From NCBI GenBank assembly GCA_018673915.1, contig JABHBK010000054.1, positions 62,001 through 126,000 of the forward strand: a stretch of DNA of 64,000 nt. Direction: 5' to 3'. Shown piece after piece: positions 35,852 through 44,902 of the stretch. Every line of letters begins with the position of its first letter. Position 1 is the stretch's first letter. Source of the DNA: Nitrospina sp. GTDB taxonomy: Bacteria; Nitrospinota; Nitrospinia; Nitrospinales; VA-1. The notes under the pieces are model-generated. The model searched no databases. It saw only the letters and a program-made list of their open reading frames with translations, and was not told the DNA's origin. A program made the position numbers and the translations under genes.

Positions 35852-36613
35852 ATGAGCGTCTTCACAAATTGTAGAAAAATTCGCCCTTTTATTTTCCTGC
35901 TGACAGTTTTTCCTGCAATATTTGCCGGGGAAGCTGCTTTTGCCAGCCAAGCCGGGGTGGACAAAAACTACAAACAAGCTAAATCCCTTGTAGAGTTCAA
36001 AGCCATTGTGGAGACAATCAAAAAAATACTGGAAAAAGAACCCAATCGGTCAGGCTGGGAATGGCGGCTTGCCCGTTCCCATTACTCAATCGCTAAAAAA
36101 ACTGAAAACGAAGAGACCAAGAACAATCACTTTGACCAATGCATAGCACACAGTAGTCGAGCCCTGGAAATTGAACCGGGTTCTGCTATCAGTTTTTTTT
36201 ATCGTGGCTTGTGCCGAGGGAAGCAGGGAGAGATGAAAGGCATTTGGTCTAGTCTGGGAATCATCGGACCTTTTGAAGAAGATATGAAAAAAGCGCTGGA
36301 TCTCGACCCCGTTATCGAGAATGGAGGACCTCATCGAGCCTTGGGCAAGCTGTATCTGGAGCTGCCTTTTTTTCTGGGCGGTAATACGGATCAGTCGGTT
36401 TATCATCTTGAGGAAGCCGTTCGCCTGGGTCCCGATTATGCTGAAAACTATCTAGGGCTGGCGCAGGCCTATTACGCCCAAAATAATCCCATCTTTGCCA
36501 GGAAAACGCTTCTCACTTTAATGCGTCTGACTGATAATGTTGCGGACGATGAGGATCTATTGGAGTTAAGAAAAAAAGGCCAGGAGTTGATTAACAAGCT
36601 ACCTTCTGATTAA
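35852..36613 (+). CDS. Periplasmic TPR protein, TatT-like
   Basis: 253 residues from ATG 35852; the longer frame from 35807 would precede the signal peptide with polar residues. Signal peptide FIFLLTVFPAIFAGEAAFA. At least three TPR-like helix pairs follow. PHRALGKLYLELPFFLGGNT, then SVYHLEEAVRLGPDYAENYL, resembles TatT, the T component that trims some TRAP transporters. No TRAP genes adjoin it. It lies 7 bases before recN on the same strand. Confidence 0.7.
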   Translation: MSVFTNCRKIRPFIFLLTVFPAIFAGEAAFASQAGVDKNYKQAKSLVEFKAIVETIKKILEKEPNRSGWEWRLARSHYSIAKKTENEETKNNHFDQCIAHSSRALEIEPGSAISFFYRGLCRGKQGEMKGIWSSLGIIGPFEEDMKKALDLDPVIENGGPHRALGKLYLELPFFLGGNTDQSVYHLEEAVRLGPDYAENYLGLAQAYYAQNNPIFARKTLLTLMRLTDNVADDEDLLELRKKGQELINKLPSD

Positions 36614-36620
36614 TAAAGCT

Positions 36621-38327
36621 ATGATTAAAGAAATCAGAATCCGCAATTTTGCTATCATAGAAAATCTTGCGGTGAATTTTGAAAAAGGATTAAACGTTCT
36701 GACCGGTGAAACCGGAGCGGGAAAATCCATCATTATCGATGCATTGAATCTCCTGCTTGGGGGAAGGGCAGATACCGATTCCATTCGTTCAGGAGAAACC
36801 ACCGCTTATGTAGAAGGGGTATTTGAAGTTAACGACCCCGTGACCCTCGACATAATTCGGGAATCCGGCATTGAAATGGAAGATAACGAACTTCTCGTCA
36901 AACGCCAGGTTTCCAACTCCGGTAAAAACCGTTGCCTGCTCAATGAAAGTCCCGTCACCGTTTCCACTCTGGCAAAAATTGGAGACCGGCTGGTAGACTT
37001 GCATGGACAGCACGATCACCAAACCCTGCTTCATCCTGAAGTGCATGTAGACCTTTTAGACCTGTATGGCAAATCCAAAGATCTTCGGGATGAGTTCACG
37101 CAGAATTTCTCAGAGTTCCAGGCGCAAATGAAAAAATTGCAATCCTTGGAAACGGATGAACAGGAACGTATCCAGAAAGAAGAATTCTTAAGCTTTCAAC
37201 TCACAGAAATTGATCAAGCGGGACTTTCAAAAGAAGAGGAAGAAGAAATCAAGGCAGAAAGCAATAAACTAAAACATGCGGAAAAAATACGTGCAGGACT
37301 GGAGAAAAGTAAGTCCCTGCTGACTGACAAGCAGGGGTCTATCATAGAAAATCTGGGGCAGGCATTAAAAGAGCTGGAAGCCATTCACGTTATTGACCCC
37401 AGCCTTGGTGAAATTGTAGAGCGATCCCGTTCCGCCTACTACGAGTTGGAAGAGGTAGTGGAATCTTTGCAAAGTTATGACCGGTCTTTGGAGTTCAATC
37501 CAAACCGGTTGGAAGAAATTGAAGACCGCCTTGCCGAGATCAACGGACTGAAACGAAAATATGGCAACGATATTCAGGAAATTTTAAAACGCCGGGATCA
37601 AATTGCCGAAGAGTTGCAGCAGTTGGCTTCCAATGAAGAAAATATGAAAGCACTGGAAGAGAAGCTGACACAAAAAGAAGGTGCCTTGTCAAAACTCGCC
37701 ATTAAGCTGGCAGAAAAAAGAGAGGTCACCGCAAAGAACCTTACCAGTAGTATTGAAAAAGAGTTGAAAGAACTGAGTATGGGCAATGTCCAGTTTGGAG
37801 TGCGTTTTAATTATCCATCCAACCCAGACGGATTTATTCTATTCCGCAAAGAAAAAATGAAAGCCACTCCAACCGGATTGGGTGCATTGGAGTTTTTGTT
37901 TTCACCCAATCCCGGCGAAGAGTTGCGTCCTTTAGCAAAAATTGCTTCGGGCGGTGAAATATCCCGTGTGATGTTGGCTCTAAAATCTATTTTGAACGAT
38001 CAGGATACTATTCCGGTAATGATCTTTGATGAAGTGGATACGGGAATTGGCGGCGGCGTGGCTGAAAAAGTAGGGGTCAAGTTGAAAAAAGTTGCCAAGG
38101 CCAAACAGGTTTTCTGTATCACCCATCTCCCGCAGATAGCGGGCATGGCTTCTTCTCATTTCCGCATAGAAAAACAAATAAAAGGGAAACGCACCCGATC
38201 CAGCATTCGTCAGTTGGAGCCTGAAGAACGCGTGGAAGAATTGGCCCGCATGTCCAGCGGAGAAAAAATCACCGATGCTTCCCTCGAACACGCCCGCGAA
38301 ATGCTCCGCCCCTCTAGCGAGGGGTAG
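36621..38327 (+). CDS. recN: DNA repair protein RecN
   Basis: SMC-like ATPase for double-strand-break repair. 568 residues: Walker A GETGAGKS (29-36), a coiled-coil centre (about 160-370), LASGGEISRVMLALK signature and Walker B VMIFDEVDTGIGG, then a His-switch-like FCITHLPQIA. The last residues LRPSSEG and the stop are encoded inside a dispersed hairpin repeat, so the native C-terminus has been altered by the repeat. Confidence 0.96.
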   Translation: MIKEIRIRNFAIIENLAVNFEKGLNVLTGETGAGKSIIIDALNLLLGGRADTDSIRSGETTAYVEGVFEVNDPVTLDIIRESGIEMEDNELLVKRQVSNSGKNRCLLNESPVTVSTLAKIGDRLVDLHGQHDHQTLLHPEVHVDLLDLYGKSKDLRDEFTQNFSEFQAQMKKLQSLETDEQERIQKEEFLSFQLTEIDQAGLSKEEEEEIKAESNKLKHAEKIRAGLEKSKSLLTDKQGSIIENLGQALKELEAIHVIDPSLGEIVERSRSAYYELEEVVESLQSYDRSLEFNPNRLEEIEDRLAEINGLKRKYGNDIQEILKRRDQIAEELQQLASNEENMKALEEKLTQKEGALSKLAIKLAEKREVTAKNLTSSIEKELKELSMGNVQFGVRFNYPSNPDGFILFRKEKMKATPTGLGALEFLFSPNPGEELRPLAKIASGGEISRVMLALKSILNDQDTIPVMIFDEVDTGIGGGVAEKVGVKLKKVAKAKQVFCITHLPQIAGMASSHFRIEKQIKGKRTRSSIRQLEPEERVEELARMSSGEKITDASLEHAREMLRPSSEG

Positions 38328-38480
38328 CAATGAGGCGGCAACGCTCACGCGACCGCCAAAAGCAAAAACTTTTCCCTTGGTATGGGGGGATTTGGCCAGG
38401 GTTCGTTCAGCCGAGATAAACATTTGGTCGTTAAAAACAACAATCACATTCGCCTCCCCTGCTAAGGGGGCCGGAGAAAG
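38311..38480. repeat. Dispersed hairpin repeat (copy 11), overlapping the recN end
   Basis: It begins with the hairpin CCCCTCTAGCGAGGGG (recN stop inside) and GTAGCAATGAGG. Words like GCAAAAACTTTTCCCTTGG and TTCAGCCGAGATAAAC lie in the middle. It ends with GCCTCCCCTGCTAAGGGGGC (about 38451-38471), the same end module as copies 1 and 14. It is about 160 bases long. Confidence 0.8.
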
Positions 38481-38485
38481 ATATT

Positions 38486-38722
38486 ATGCACACTGATTCT
38501 ATTCAATGGCAGATTGAAGTCGATAAAAAAGACATCGCATACATAGTCAGTATTTTTGAGGGATACGATAATCTGGCGGTGGTGCGAACGGTAGATGCTT
38601 CCCGAGGAATCATTGAACTCATGATATCTCCTGATTACTTAGAAGATACACGCCGTTTGGTGCAATCGCTTTCCGAAGAGATTCCTTTTCGCCGGCGAAT
38701 CGCTGTTGATAGCGAGCAATAG
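38486..38722 (+). CDS. DUF4911-like small protein
   Basis: 78 residues, no signal or membrane segment. The pattern WQIEVDKKDIAYIVSIFEGYDNLAVVRTVDASRG then LMISPDYLEDTRRLVQSL resembles small DUF4911 proteins of deltaproteobacterial-type genomes. Function unknown. It sits between two repeat copies, after recN. Confidence 0.7.
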   Translation: MHTDSIQWQIEVDKKDIAYIVSIFEGYDNLAVVRTVDASRGIIELMISPDYLEDTRRLVQSLSEEIPFRRRIAVDSEQ

Positions 38723-38795
38723 TTTCCATTAGCTAGCAAAAACCTGTCGCGGCTTGATGGGCTTTTTTTATACTCCCTCCCACAGGAGTGGGCTA
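38723..38795. repeat. Dispersed hairpin repeat (copy 12), between convergent genes
   Basis: AGCTAGCAAAAACCTGTCGC, GGCTTGATGGGCTTTTTTTA and CTCCCTCCCACAGGAGTGGGC (the last about 38775-38795) are family words with a hairpin. The T-run after the GGCTTGATGGGC segment makes it a good candidate bidirectional terminator for the DUF4911 gene and apt. Confidence 0.75.
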
Positions 38796-39314
38796 GTAAT
38801 GGATCATTGAGTGGATGGGAATACCATTAAATTTTTCCCGGCCTTTCAGGAAGTCCAATTCAATGAGGAAGGTGGCTTCCATAATTTTTACATTTTCAAA
38901 ATTTTTCTGGATCAAATCAAGCGTAGCGGCCATGGTTCCTCCCGTAGCCAATACATCATCGATGAGGATAATATTTTGGCCTGATCGAAATGCGTCCTGG
39001 TGAACTTCAACTGTGTCGGTTCCATATTCCAGGGAGTAGGTTTCCTGGAAAGTTTTGTAAGGGAGTTTGCCAGGCTTTCGGATCATGACTACCCCGGTAC
39101 CCAGCGCATAGGCTAAAGCTGAAGCAAAGATAAATCCGCGTGCTTCCACACCTACCACCGCGTCCACCGTCTTGTCCGCATAGCGATCTCTCAGAGAGTT
39201 GATAGTTTTCTGGAATGCTACGGAGTCGCTCAAAAGCGGTGTGATATCTTTGAAGATGATACCCTCTTTGGGAAAGTCCGGAACATCGCGGATGATTTGT
39301 TTCACAGATTCCAT
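38793..39314 (-). CDS. apt: Adenine phosphoribosyltransferase
   Basis: Adenine salvage to AMP. 173 residues from ATG 39314 (MESVKQIIRDVPDFPKEGI), the canonical Apt start; 14 extra upstream codons are not conserved. PRPP-binding loop ILIDDVLATGGTMAA is intact. The stop codon overlaps the end of the neighbouring repeat. Confidence 0.96.
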   Translation of the reverse strand: MESVKQIIRDVPDFPKEGIIFKDITPLLSDSVAFQKTINSLRDRYADKTVDAVVGVEARGFIFASALAYALGTGVVMIRKPGKLPYKTFQETYSLEYGTDTVEVHQDAFRSGQNIILIDDVLATGGTMAATLDLIQKNFENVKIMEATFLIELDFLKGREKFNGIPIHSMIHY

Positions 39315-39394
39315 GGCTTCACCTTTCTTGGATTTCACGTTGGACCAGAGTTGCAACCTTGGTTTTTTATCAAAGAATTGAGGAAAAGAAAAAT

Positions 39395-40108
39395 TTATCT
39401 TTTTAGAGGCAGATATTTTATGGGATTTTTGGGATGGGTGTTGTTCCTCACCTCAAAGTGAACATGGGGTCCCGTGGATCGACCTGTGCTTCCCATAAGG
39501 GAAATTTTTTGTCCCTGCTTGACCTTATTTCCTTTTTTAACAAGGAGTTTAGAGTTGTGAGCGTAAAGGGTGGTTAGATGGTGTTTGTGTTTTATGATGA
39601 TCATTTTCCCGTAACCCGTGGGCCCCCATCCACTAAACGCGACTTCTCCCTCTGCAGCAGCATAAATAGGAGTCCCTTTGGGAGCTGCTATATCGATACC
39701 TTCATGCTTGCGTCCGTTACGCATTCCGAACTTGGAAGTAAGTGTACCTTTCGAGGGCCAGATGAGAAAACCTTTACGCGGTTTAACAGTGGGAGATGTT
39801 TTCTTTTTTACCGTACGCGAGGGGGACTTATTGGAAGTGGGTACTTGCAAAACACGGCGGGCACCGGGTATCCATAAACGGGTTCCCGCCTTCAGTTTAG
39901 TGGGGTCGCTAATATGGTTGGAACGTTTCAGAACTTCTACACTCAGTTCATAGACACTGGCAATGCGGTAAAGAGTCTGATCTTTGAGTACTGTGTGGTA
40001 GACCCCTTCCCCATTTTCTGGCCAAGGATCGTATTGAAAACTTTGGCATCCTATAAGGAGCAAAGAGCTGATGAGAATAATGAATTTTAAATAATGTTGG
40101 AAGGGCAT
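39395..40108 (-). CDS. LysM/M23 peptidase lipoprotein (NlpD/murein hydrolase activator type)
   Basis: 237 residues. Lipobox LLIGC (Cys21); LysM domain about 36-81 (YHTVLKDQTLYRIASVY); basic linker; LytM/M23 domain 115-235. The Zn-site pattern His135/Asp139 (HEGID) and HVHFEV (His215/217) is intact, so it may be a true endopeptidase, unlike E. coli NlpD. Likely role: peptidoglycan cleavage or amidase activation at division, anchored in the outer membrane. Confidence 0.85.
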   Translation of the reverse strand: MPFQHYLKFIILISSLLLIGCQSFQYDPWPENGEGVYHTVLKDQTLYRIASVYELSVEVLKRSNHISDPTKLKAGTRLWIPGARRVLQVPTSNKSPSRTVKKKTSPTVKPRKGFLIWPSKGTLTSKFGMRNGRKHEGIDIAAPKGTPIYAAAEGEVAFSGWGPTGYGKMIIIKHKHHLTTLYAHNSKLLVKKGNKVKQGQKISLMGSTGRSTGPHVHFEVRNNTHPKNPIKYLPLKR

Positions 40109-40233
40109 TTTTAGGAGGCTTGAAGGTGCTATAAGCTGTTGAAAAATTGTAGCATTTTTTCAATTTCGTTTACAAGTTTCGAGGCATCCTGTATAAACGA
40201 AAAATCGCTTTATTAAAGAATTGGAAAAAAATA

Positions 40234-41385
40234 ATGGTGAAAAAGTTGTTACGGTTGGATTTAAAAACAATAGCTACCTTATTAGGTGCTCTTCTATTTG
40301 CCGGTTGCGTACAAAGTCAGCCCTCGCCAGATTTATTTGCACTGCCGGTATCTTATATGGTCGGGGAAAAACCGGAAGTGATATTGGCCAAGGACATGAA
40401 CAACGATGAATTTCCTGACCTTCTAGTTGTCAACTCTGCCAGCAGTTCCCTTACATATCTAGAGGGTATTGGGGACGGCACCTTCAAAGACTCGCAAACT
40501 ATTGAAACCGGGCGGGAGCCTTTTGCTCTGGATGTAGCAGACTTCAATGGCGATCGCATTCCAGATATTGCTTTATGCAACTATGGCGATGGAAATGTCT
40601 CCATCATTCTTGGGCAAAAAGACGGCTTGTTCAAATTGAAGACCGAGGTGAAGGTAGGACGGCTTCCCATAGCCATTTCATCGGGCGATTTCAATAACGA
40701 TGAAATAATCGATCTCGCGGTTTCACTTCGTTTCAATAAATTGTTCATTCTTCTCGGAGTGGGCGATGGTACTTTCAAAGTGGCTGAGGCCTATCAGGCA
40801 GGTCCAACTCCCGCAAATATGACCATCAGCGATTATAACAGCGATGGCAATCTGGATATTGCCATGGCGCTCAATGCCGTCAAGGTGAGGCATATTAAAT
40901 TGTTTTTGGGCAATGGGGATGGCACTTTCCTGCCCCCTAAAAAAATTTCAGGCGGCAACCAGTCCTCTTTCATCATTCACCATGATATGAACCTGGATGG
41001 CAAGGCAGATTTGATTGCGTCAAGTCCGATGAAGGACAGCCTCAGCATTTATATGGGCGATGGCAAGGGCAAGTTCTCCAAGCAGGAAGACTTTGCCGGA
41101 GAAAAAGGGCCGCATAACATAGTGGTCGGGGACTTCACCGGCGACAAGGTTCCCGATATTGTTGTGTGCAACCGTAGAGGTGGGTCCATTTCTGTTATCC
41201 CTGGAAAGGGAGACGGATCGTTTCTTTACCCACATTATAATTATGTTGTGGGCTCCCAGCCCCGCTCCATCACGGGTGCGGACTTCAATCACGATGGCAT
41301 GATGGATATCGCGGTGGTGCTTTACCAGAAACAAATCCTAGAGGTGTTTTTAAGAAAAGCCAATGCCCCGCTTAATGATGTTTAG
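40234..41385 (+). CDS. Secreted FG-GAP/VCBS-repeat lipoprotein
   Basis: 383 residues; signal peptide with lipobox LFAGC (Cys about 25). The mature part is a run of about seven FG-GAP/VCBS units, each with a D-x-N/D-x-D Ca-binding-like loop such as DMNNDEFPD, DFNGDRIPD, DYNSDGNLD, DMNLDGKAD, DFTGDKVPD and DFNHDGMMD. It should fold as a beta-propeller at the cell surface or periplasm. Partner unknown. Confidence 0.85.
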   Translation: MVKKLLRLDLKTIATLLGALLFAGCVQSQPSPDLFALPVSYMVGEKPEVILAKDMNNDEFPDLLVVNSASSSLTYLEGIGDGTFKDSQTIETGREPFALDVADFNGDRIPDIALCNYGDGNVSIILGQKDGLFKLKTEVKVGRLPIAISSGDFNNDEIIDLAVSLRFNKLFILLGVGDGTFKVAEAYQAGPTPANMTISDYNSDGNLDIAMALNAVKVRHIKLFLGNGDGTFLPPKKISGGNQSSFIIHHDMNLDGKADLIASSPMKDSLSIYMGDGKGKFSKQEDFAGEKGPHNIVVGDFTGDKVPDIVVCNRRGGSISVIPGKGDGSFLYPHYNYVVGSQPRSITGADFNHDGMMDIAVVLYQKQILEVFLRKANAPLNDV

Positions 41386-41422
41386 TGGAACTCCGAACTC
41401 TTCCCCCACCTGGGTTATAAAG

Positions 41423-41617
41423 TTAATGCTCCGAGTCGGGAATGATTTCGTCTCCATCGATGACATATTTCCCATCCAGCCATTTACCCAGGTCGATAGT
41501 TCGGCAGCGTTCGGAGCAAAAGGGTAAAAACGGATTTTTAGTTCTATCCATCTCTGCAGGCTCCTTGCAGATCCCGCATTTTAGATGTTTTTGGGATGAT
41601 TCGTTCACGGTTTTCAA
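41423..41617 (-). CDS. yacG: DNA gyrase inhibitor YacG-type zinc protein
   Basis: 64 residues with the YacG zinc site Cys14, Cys17, Cys34, Cys38 (CGIC ... PFCSERC) followed by IDLGKWLDGKYVI. YacG inhibits gyrase in E. coli, where it adjoins coaE; here it stands alone, between the FG-GAP lipoprotein and the GspA region. Confidence 0.9.
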   Translation of the reverse strand: MKTVNESSQKHLKCGICKEPAEMDRTKNPFLPFCSERCRTIDLGKWLDGKYVIDGDEIIPDSEH

Positions 41618-41941
41618 CCTAAAATCTTGTCTTTTTGCATCCTAGCACAAGCCTGATTTTTGCTACATTTCATCCCACCTCTGAATTTTTGTTTACATTC
41701 TTCACAACTATTTGTATATTAAGGCGTTATAGATCTCATTTTGGATGGGGTCTATGGGGGATTTTTTTAGGAATGTTTTAACCTTTTGTTTTAATTAGGT
41801 TTATTAGTTTTGAAGGATTTTTAATAAAAAATTTCGCGGAAAATTTAAAGCATTATTTATCAATGGGTTGTTGAGGCTTCGATTTTTTGTCTCAATAATC
41901 GCAGATCGAAATTGCTTATCAACCCGATGGGATGAAACGCT
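41618..41941. other. AT-rich region upstream of gspA-like gene
   Basis: About 320 very AT-rich bases without a gene. It includes a sigma-70-like promoter (41692-41720, listed separately) about 220 bases upstream of the GspA start. The rest carries A/T tracts of unknown meaning. Confidence 0.5.
41692..41720 (+). promoter_or_regulatory. Sigma-70-like promoter for the gspA-gspB pair
   Basis: TTTACA (41692-41697), a 17-base spacer, then TATATT (41715-41720). This is a good match to -35/-10 elements on the strand and side of the GspA-like gene. It is not shown experimentally. Confidence 0.5.
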
Positions 41942-44047
41942 ATGATTACTGAAGTTCAGGATTATTACCAGTTGCTAGGTGTTCCACATGGGGCGACCCA
42001 GAAGGAAATTGACCTTGCGTATCAAAAACTGATCAGCAAGTTTGATTCCTCAGAAAAGAAATCTGCTTCTGTGGATCAGCCCACTCTCAAGGAACGGATT
42101 GAGGTAGCGCAAGAAGCTTATGACACGCTTTCCCACGGACAGAAACGCGAAGCCTACGACGCGGTCATTGAGGTAAAGAAAGGTCATGGTGTTTCAGAAA
42201 AACCTAAAGGTTCTAAATCGGGACCCTTAAAGTTTCTGGGAATTAAAGATAACTCAAGAAAATCCAAACATCAGAATGTTTATCAGGACTTTTTCGGATT
42301 TTCCGAGAAACCTTTCGATCTGACGCCTGATCCCAAATACCTGTACCTGAGTCCCAAGCATAAAGAGGTACTTGCACATCTGGTTTATGGGTTGCAAGAG
42401 AACAATGGGTTTCTAAAAATAGTTGGAGAAGTTGGAACAGGTAAAACGATGATCTGCCGAAGTTTTCTTCGAGAGCTTCGGGCCGATTTCAATATCGCTT
42501 ATATTTTTAATCCATGCATCAATGAATTGGAGTTGCTCCAAACGATCAATGCGGAACTGGGACTTCCGGGAAAAAGCAAAAGTAAAAAGAAACTGGTTGA
42601 TGTCCTAAACCACTTTTTATTGGAAGAGAGAGCCAAAGGGCATCGAGTAGTGGTTATCATTGATGAAGCTCAGGATCTTGCAACCAATGTATTGGAACAG
42701 CTGCGTCTACTTTCCAACCTTGAAACCGATACCGAAAAACTAATTCAGATTGTTTTGATAGGACAACCTGAATTGGACAAAGTTCTGGCTAAAGATGGGC
42801 TACGTCAATTGCGCCAGCGCATTACCATTAAGTGGGAACTTTTGCCTTTAAACCTGGAAGAGACTCGGGGTTACATCCAGCACCGCCTCAACGTTGCGCT
42901 GGGTAAGGGGAAGGTGCGTTTTTCCCGACAAGCAGTGGAAATGGTTTATCGCTATTCCCGGGGCATTCCCCGCATGATTAATGTGGTGGCAGATCGAACC
43001 CTGTTGATCGCTTATACACAAAGCACCAAAAAAATCACGCCCAAGATTGTTAAGTTGGCGGTGAGTGACATAGGTGAATTGGATCCGCTTGAATCCTGGG
43101 CGGATAAATTCTGGAAGCTGGTACTTCCTTCCGGATTGGCCGCAGGGTTGATATTTTTCGCCATTAATTTTTTTGCTTTACCGGGCTACAATAAAAATGC
43201 CCCAGAGGGAAAAGATATTTCTGCGTTGATTCAGGAAAATCCGATGGACCTGTCTACTCCAGGAGAGCTGGTGCCTCGTTTTTCTCCTTCATCCTCGATG
43301 GCTGTTCAACCCGCGCCAGTGAAAGCACCCGTTTTCTCAAAAACAGAAACGGTGAATAACGATTTATCCACTCCGCAAAGAAGGATTCCCAGCAACGGGC
43401 CTTTGAGTGTTCTTGATCCGGAAAAACTTGTGACCTACCTTTCCAGTCTGACTTTAGTAGAAAGTAAATTGGAAGCGGTGAAATGGATTCTGGAAGCCTG
43501 GCATATTGACCTTGGACAATTGCAGGGTTTAACTGAGGCAGACTTGGAAATGATTGAAGAGGACCATCAGTTATCCTCGTTCGAAGTGAATGGTACTCTG
43601 GAACGGTTGAAAAGCCTCAACTATCCTGCGTTGCTTGAAATTGCTCTACCCAACGCCCAGGGAACTAAATATCTGGCTCTGGTTTCTATTCAAGGGGATA
43701 CTGCGGTGTTTGGTTCGGTAGATAAAATTAAAATGCCGCTATCAGTCATTGATTCCCTCTGGACTCGTAAAGCCATTATTCCTTGGAAAGATTTTGAAAA
43801 TTTGCCGGAATCCCTTGGAATTGGTTACAAGGGTAAAGAGGCAATATGGCTGCAAAAAAATCTTAGGCTCCTGGGTTATTTTCAGGGACGGGAGGCACCA
43901 TTATATGGTCCTAAAACAGTCCAGGCTATGATGAAGCTTCAGCGTAAAAATAGTATCAAAGATGATGGAATTTTTAATACTGACAGCAAATTACTTTTGT
44001 ATAATCTGTTGCAGATTTATTCCACTCCAAGGCTGGTTTCCCAATAA
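41942..44047 (+). CDS. GspA/ExeA-type ATPase with N-terminal degenerate J domain
   Basis: 701 residues. Residues 6-75 read as a DnaJ domain (DYYQLLGVPHGATQKEIDLAYQKL) but lack the catalytic HPD tripeptide (FDS instead). ExeA-type AAA module about 115-380: P-loop GEVGTGKT (162-169), Walker B VVVIIDEAQD. One TM helix (about 391-411). Periplasmic part: a Pro-rich linker, a peptidase-C39-like region and a C-terminal peptidoglycan-binding domain (KEAIWLQKNLRLLGYF). GspA with GspB opens the peptidoglycan for assembly of the type II secretion secretin. The J-domain addition is unusual. Confidence 0.85.
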   Translation: MITEVQDYYQLLGVPHGATQKEIDLAYQKLISKFDSSEKKSASVDQPTLKERIEVAQEAYDTLSHGQKREAYDAVIEVKKGHGVSEKPKGSKSGPLKFLGIKDNSRKSKHQNVYQDFFGFSEKPFDLTPDPKYLYLSPKHKEVLAHLVYGLQENNGFLKIVGEVGTGKTMICRSFLRELRADFNIAYIFNPCINELELLQTINAELGLPGKSKSKKKLVDVLNHFLLEERAKGHRVVVIIDEAQDLATNVLEQLRLLSNLETDTEKLIQIVLIGQPELDKVLAKDGLRQLRQRITIKWELLPLNLEETRGYIQHRLNVALGKGKVRFSRQAVEMVYRYSRGIPRMINVVADRTLLIAYTQSTKKITPKIVKLAVSDIGELDPLESWADKFWKLVLPSGLAAGLIFFAINFFALPGYNKNAPEGKDISALIQENPMDLSTPGELVPRFSPSSSMAVQPAPVKAPVFSKTETVNNDLSTPQRRIPSNGPLSVLDPEKLVTYLSSLTLVESKLEAVKWILEAWHIDLGQLQGLTEADLEMIEEDHQLSSFEVNGTLERLKSLNYPALLEIALPNAQGTKYLALVSIQGDTAVFGSVDKIKMPLSVIDSLWTRKAIIPWKDFENLPESLGIGYKGKEAIWLQKNLRLLGYFQGREAPLYGPKTVQAMMKLQRKNSIKDDGIFNTDSKLLLYNLLQIYSTPRLVSQ

Positions 44048-44079
44048 CCCTTCTTCCTATTTATTGAAAGAGCAAGAGA

Positions 44080-44826
44080 ATGAGCACGATATTAGAGACG
44101 CTCAAAAAACTGGAAGAAGATAAAAGATTGCTGGAAAAGGATTCTGATCTCAAGGAGCTTGTTCTTCAAGAAGATCAAAAACCGTTTTCCGGGAAGACAA
44201 TAGAATTATCCCGTAATCATTTTATGGCGTTGGGCTTGGTGATGGCGGGAGTCATAATTGGCTTGGTTCTGGGGCTCAAACCATCGGCTAAAAATGAATT
44301 GACTCATTATTCTCAGAGGAATTCTGAAAAAAAACCAGAATCTCTCAACAAGAGAGGGTCCGAGGCAACGGTGGGTATTCCTTTATCCAACATTCCGGAG
44401 CATCGCCCACGTTATGAAGAGAATATTAGCGAGAATTTTCCGCAGGCTATAGAGAATTTCCTGCCGCCCTCTGTTACAGTAATACCAAAATCCGTTGCAG
44501 AGCCTGAAGTGCTTCCCCAGGGAATCAATGAAATTCGCGACTTAATTCAAAACGCAAAACTGGATGCGAAACAACCAGAATCTTTTGCCTACCCTGAAGA
44601 TTTAGCCACAAGGGGAATTTCTATTCCTCAACTAAAAGTAAAAGGCATCATCTTTTTTTCTCCGGGAAGTTCCTCCAACCACATTTTTGTTTCCACCTCA
44701 GAAAGCAAAAACCTCAAAGTCCGTGTTGGCGAAACGGTTCAAGCCGCTACCCTTAGACATATTGAGTCGAATCGCGTGGTGTTTTCCTACCGAGGCGAAA
44801 ACGTCCATCTCCGTATCGGCGAATAA
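44080..44826 (+). CDS. GspB-like type II secretion accessory protein
   Basis: 248 residues. A short cytoplasmic segment (MSTILETLKKLEEDKRLLEK), one TM helix (about 47-65, ALGLVMAGVIIGLVLGL), a long disordered linker, and a C-terminal PilP/GspB-like beta domain (IPQLKVKGIIFFSPGS ... RVGETVQAATLRHIESNRVVF). It starts 33 bases after GspA and probably forms the GspAB complex with it. The C-terminal end borders a dispersed repeat. Confidence 0.8.
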   Translation: MSTILETLKKLEEDKRLLEKDSDLKELVLQEDQKPFSGKTIELSRNHFMALGLVMAGVIIGLVLGLKPSAKNELTHYSQRNSEKKPESLNKRGSEATVGIPLSNIPEHRPRYEENISENFPQAIENFLPPSVTVIPKSVAEPEVLPQGINEIRDLIQNAKLDAKQPESFAYPEDLATRGISIPQLKVKGIIFFSPGSSSNHIFVSTSESKNLKVRVGETVQAATLRHIESNRVVFSYRGENVHLRIGE

Positions 44827-44902
44827 CTCGCTAGCGCGAGAGGCAATGTCATTATCAAGCCGACAAACGTTTTCTCGGCTTGATGATCTTTTGCCCGTTT
44901 CC
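44827..44902. repeat. Dispersed hairpin repeat (copy 13) with terminator-like stem
   Basis: The hairpin CTCGC-TAGC-GCGAG (about 44828-44841) starts just after the gspB stop, then AGGCAATG. A perfect 10-bp stem follows: ATCAAGCCGA (44854-44863) with TCGGCTTGAT (44875-44884), then GATCTTTTGCCC. It lies between convergent genes, so it is probably a bidirectional terminator. Confidence 0.8.
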
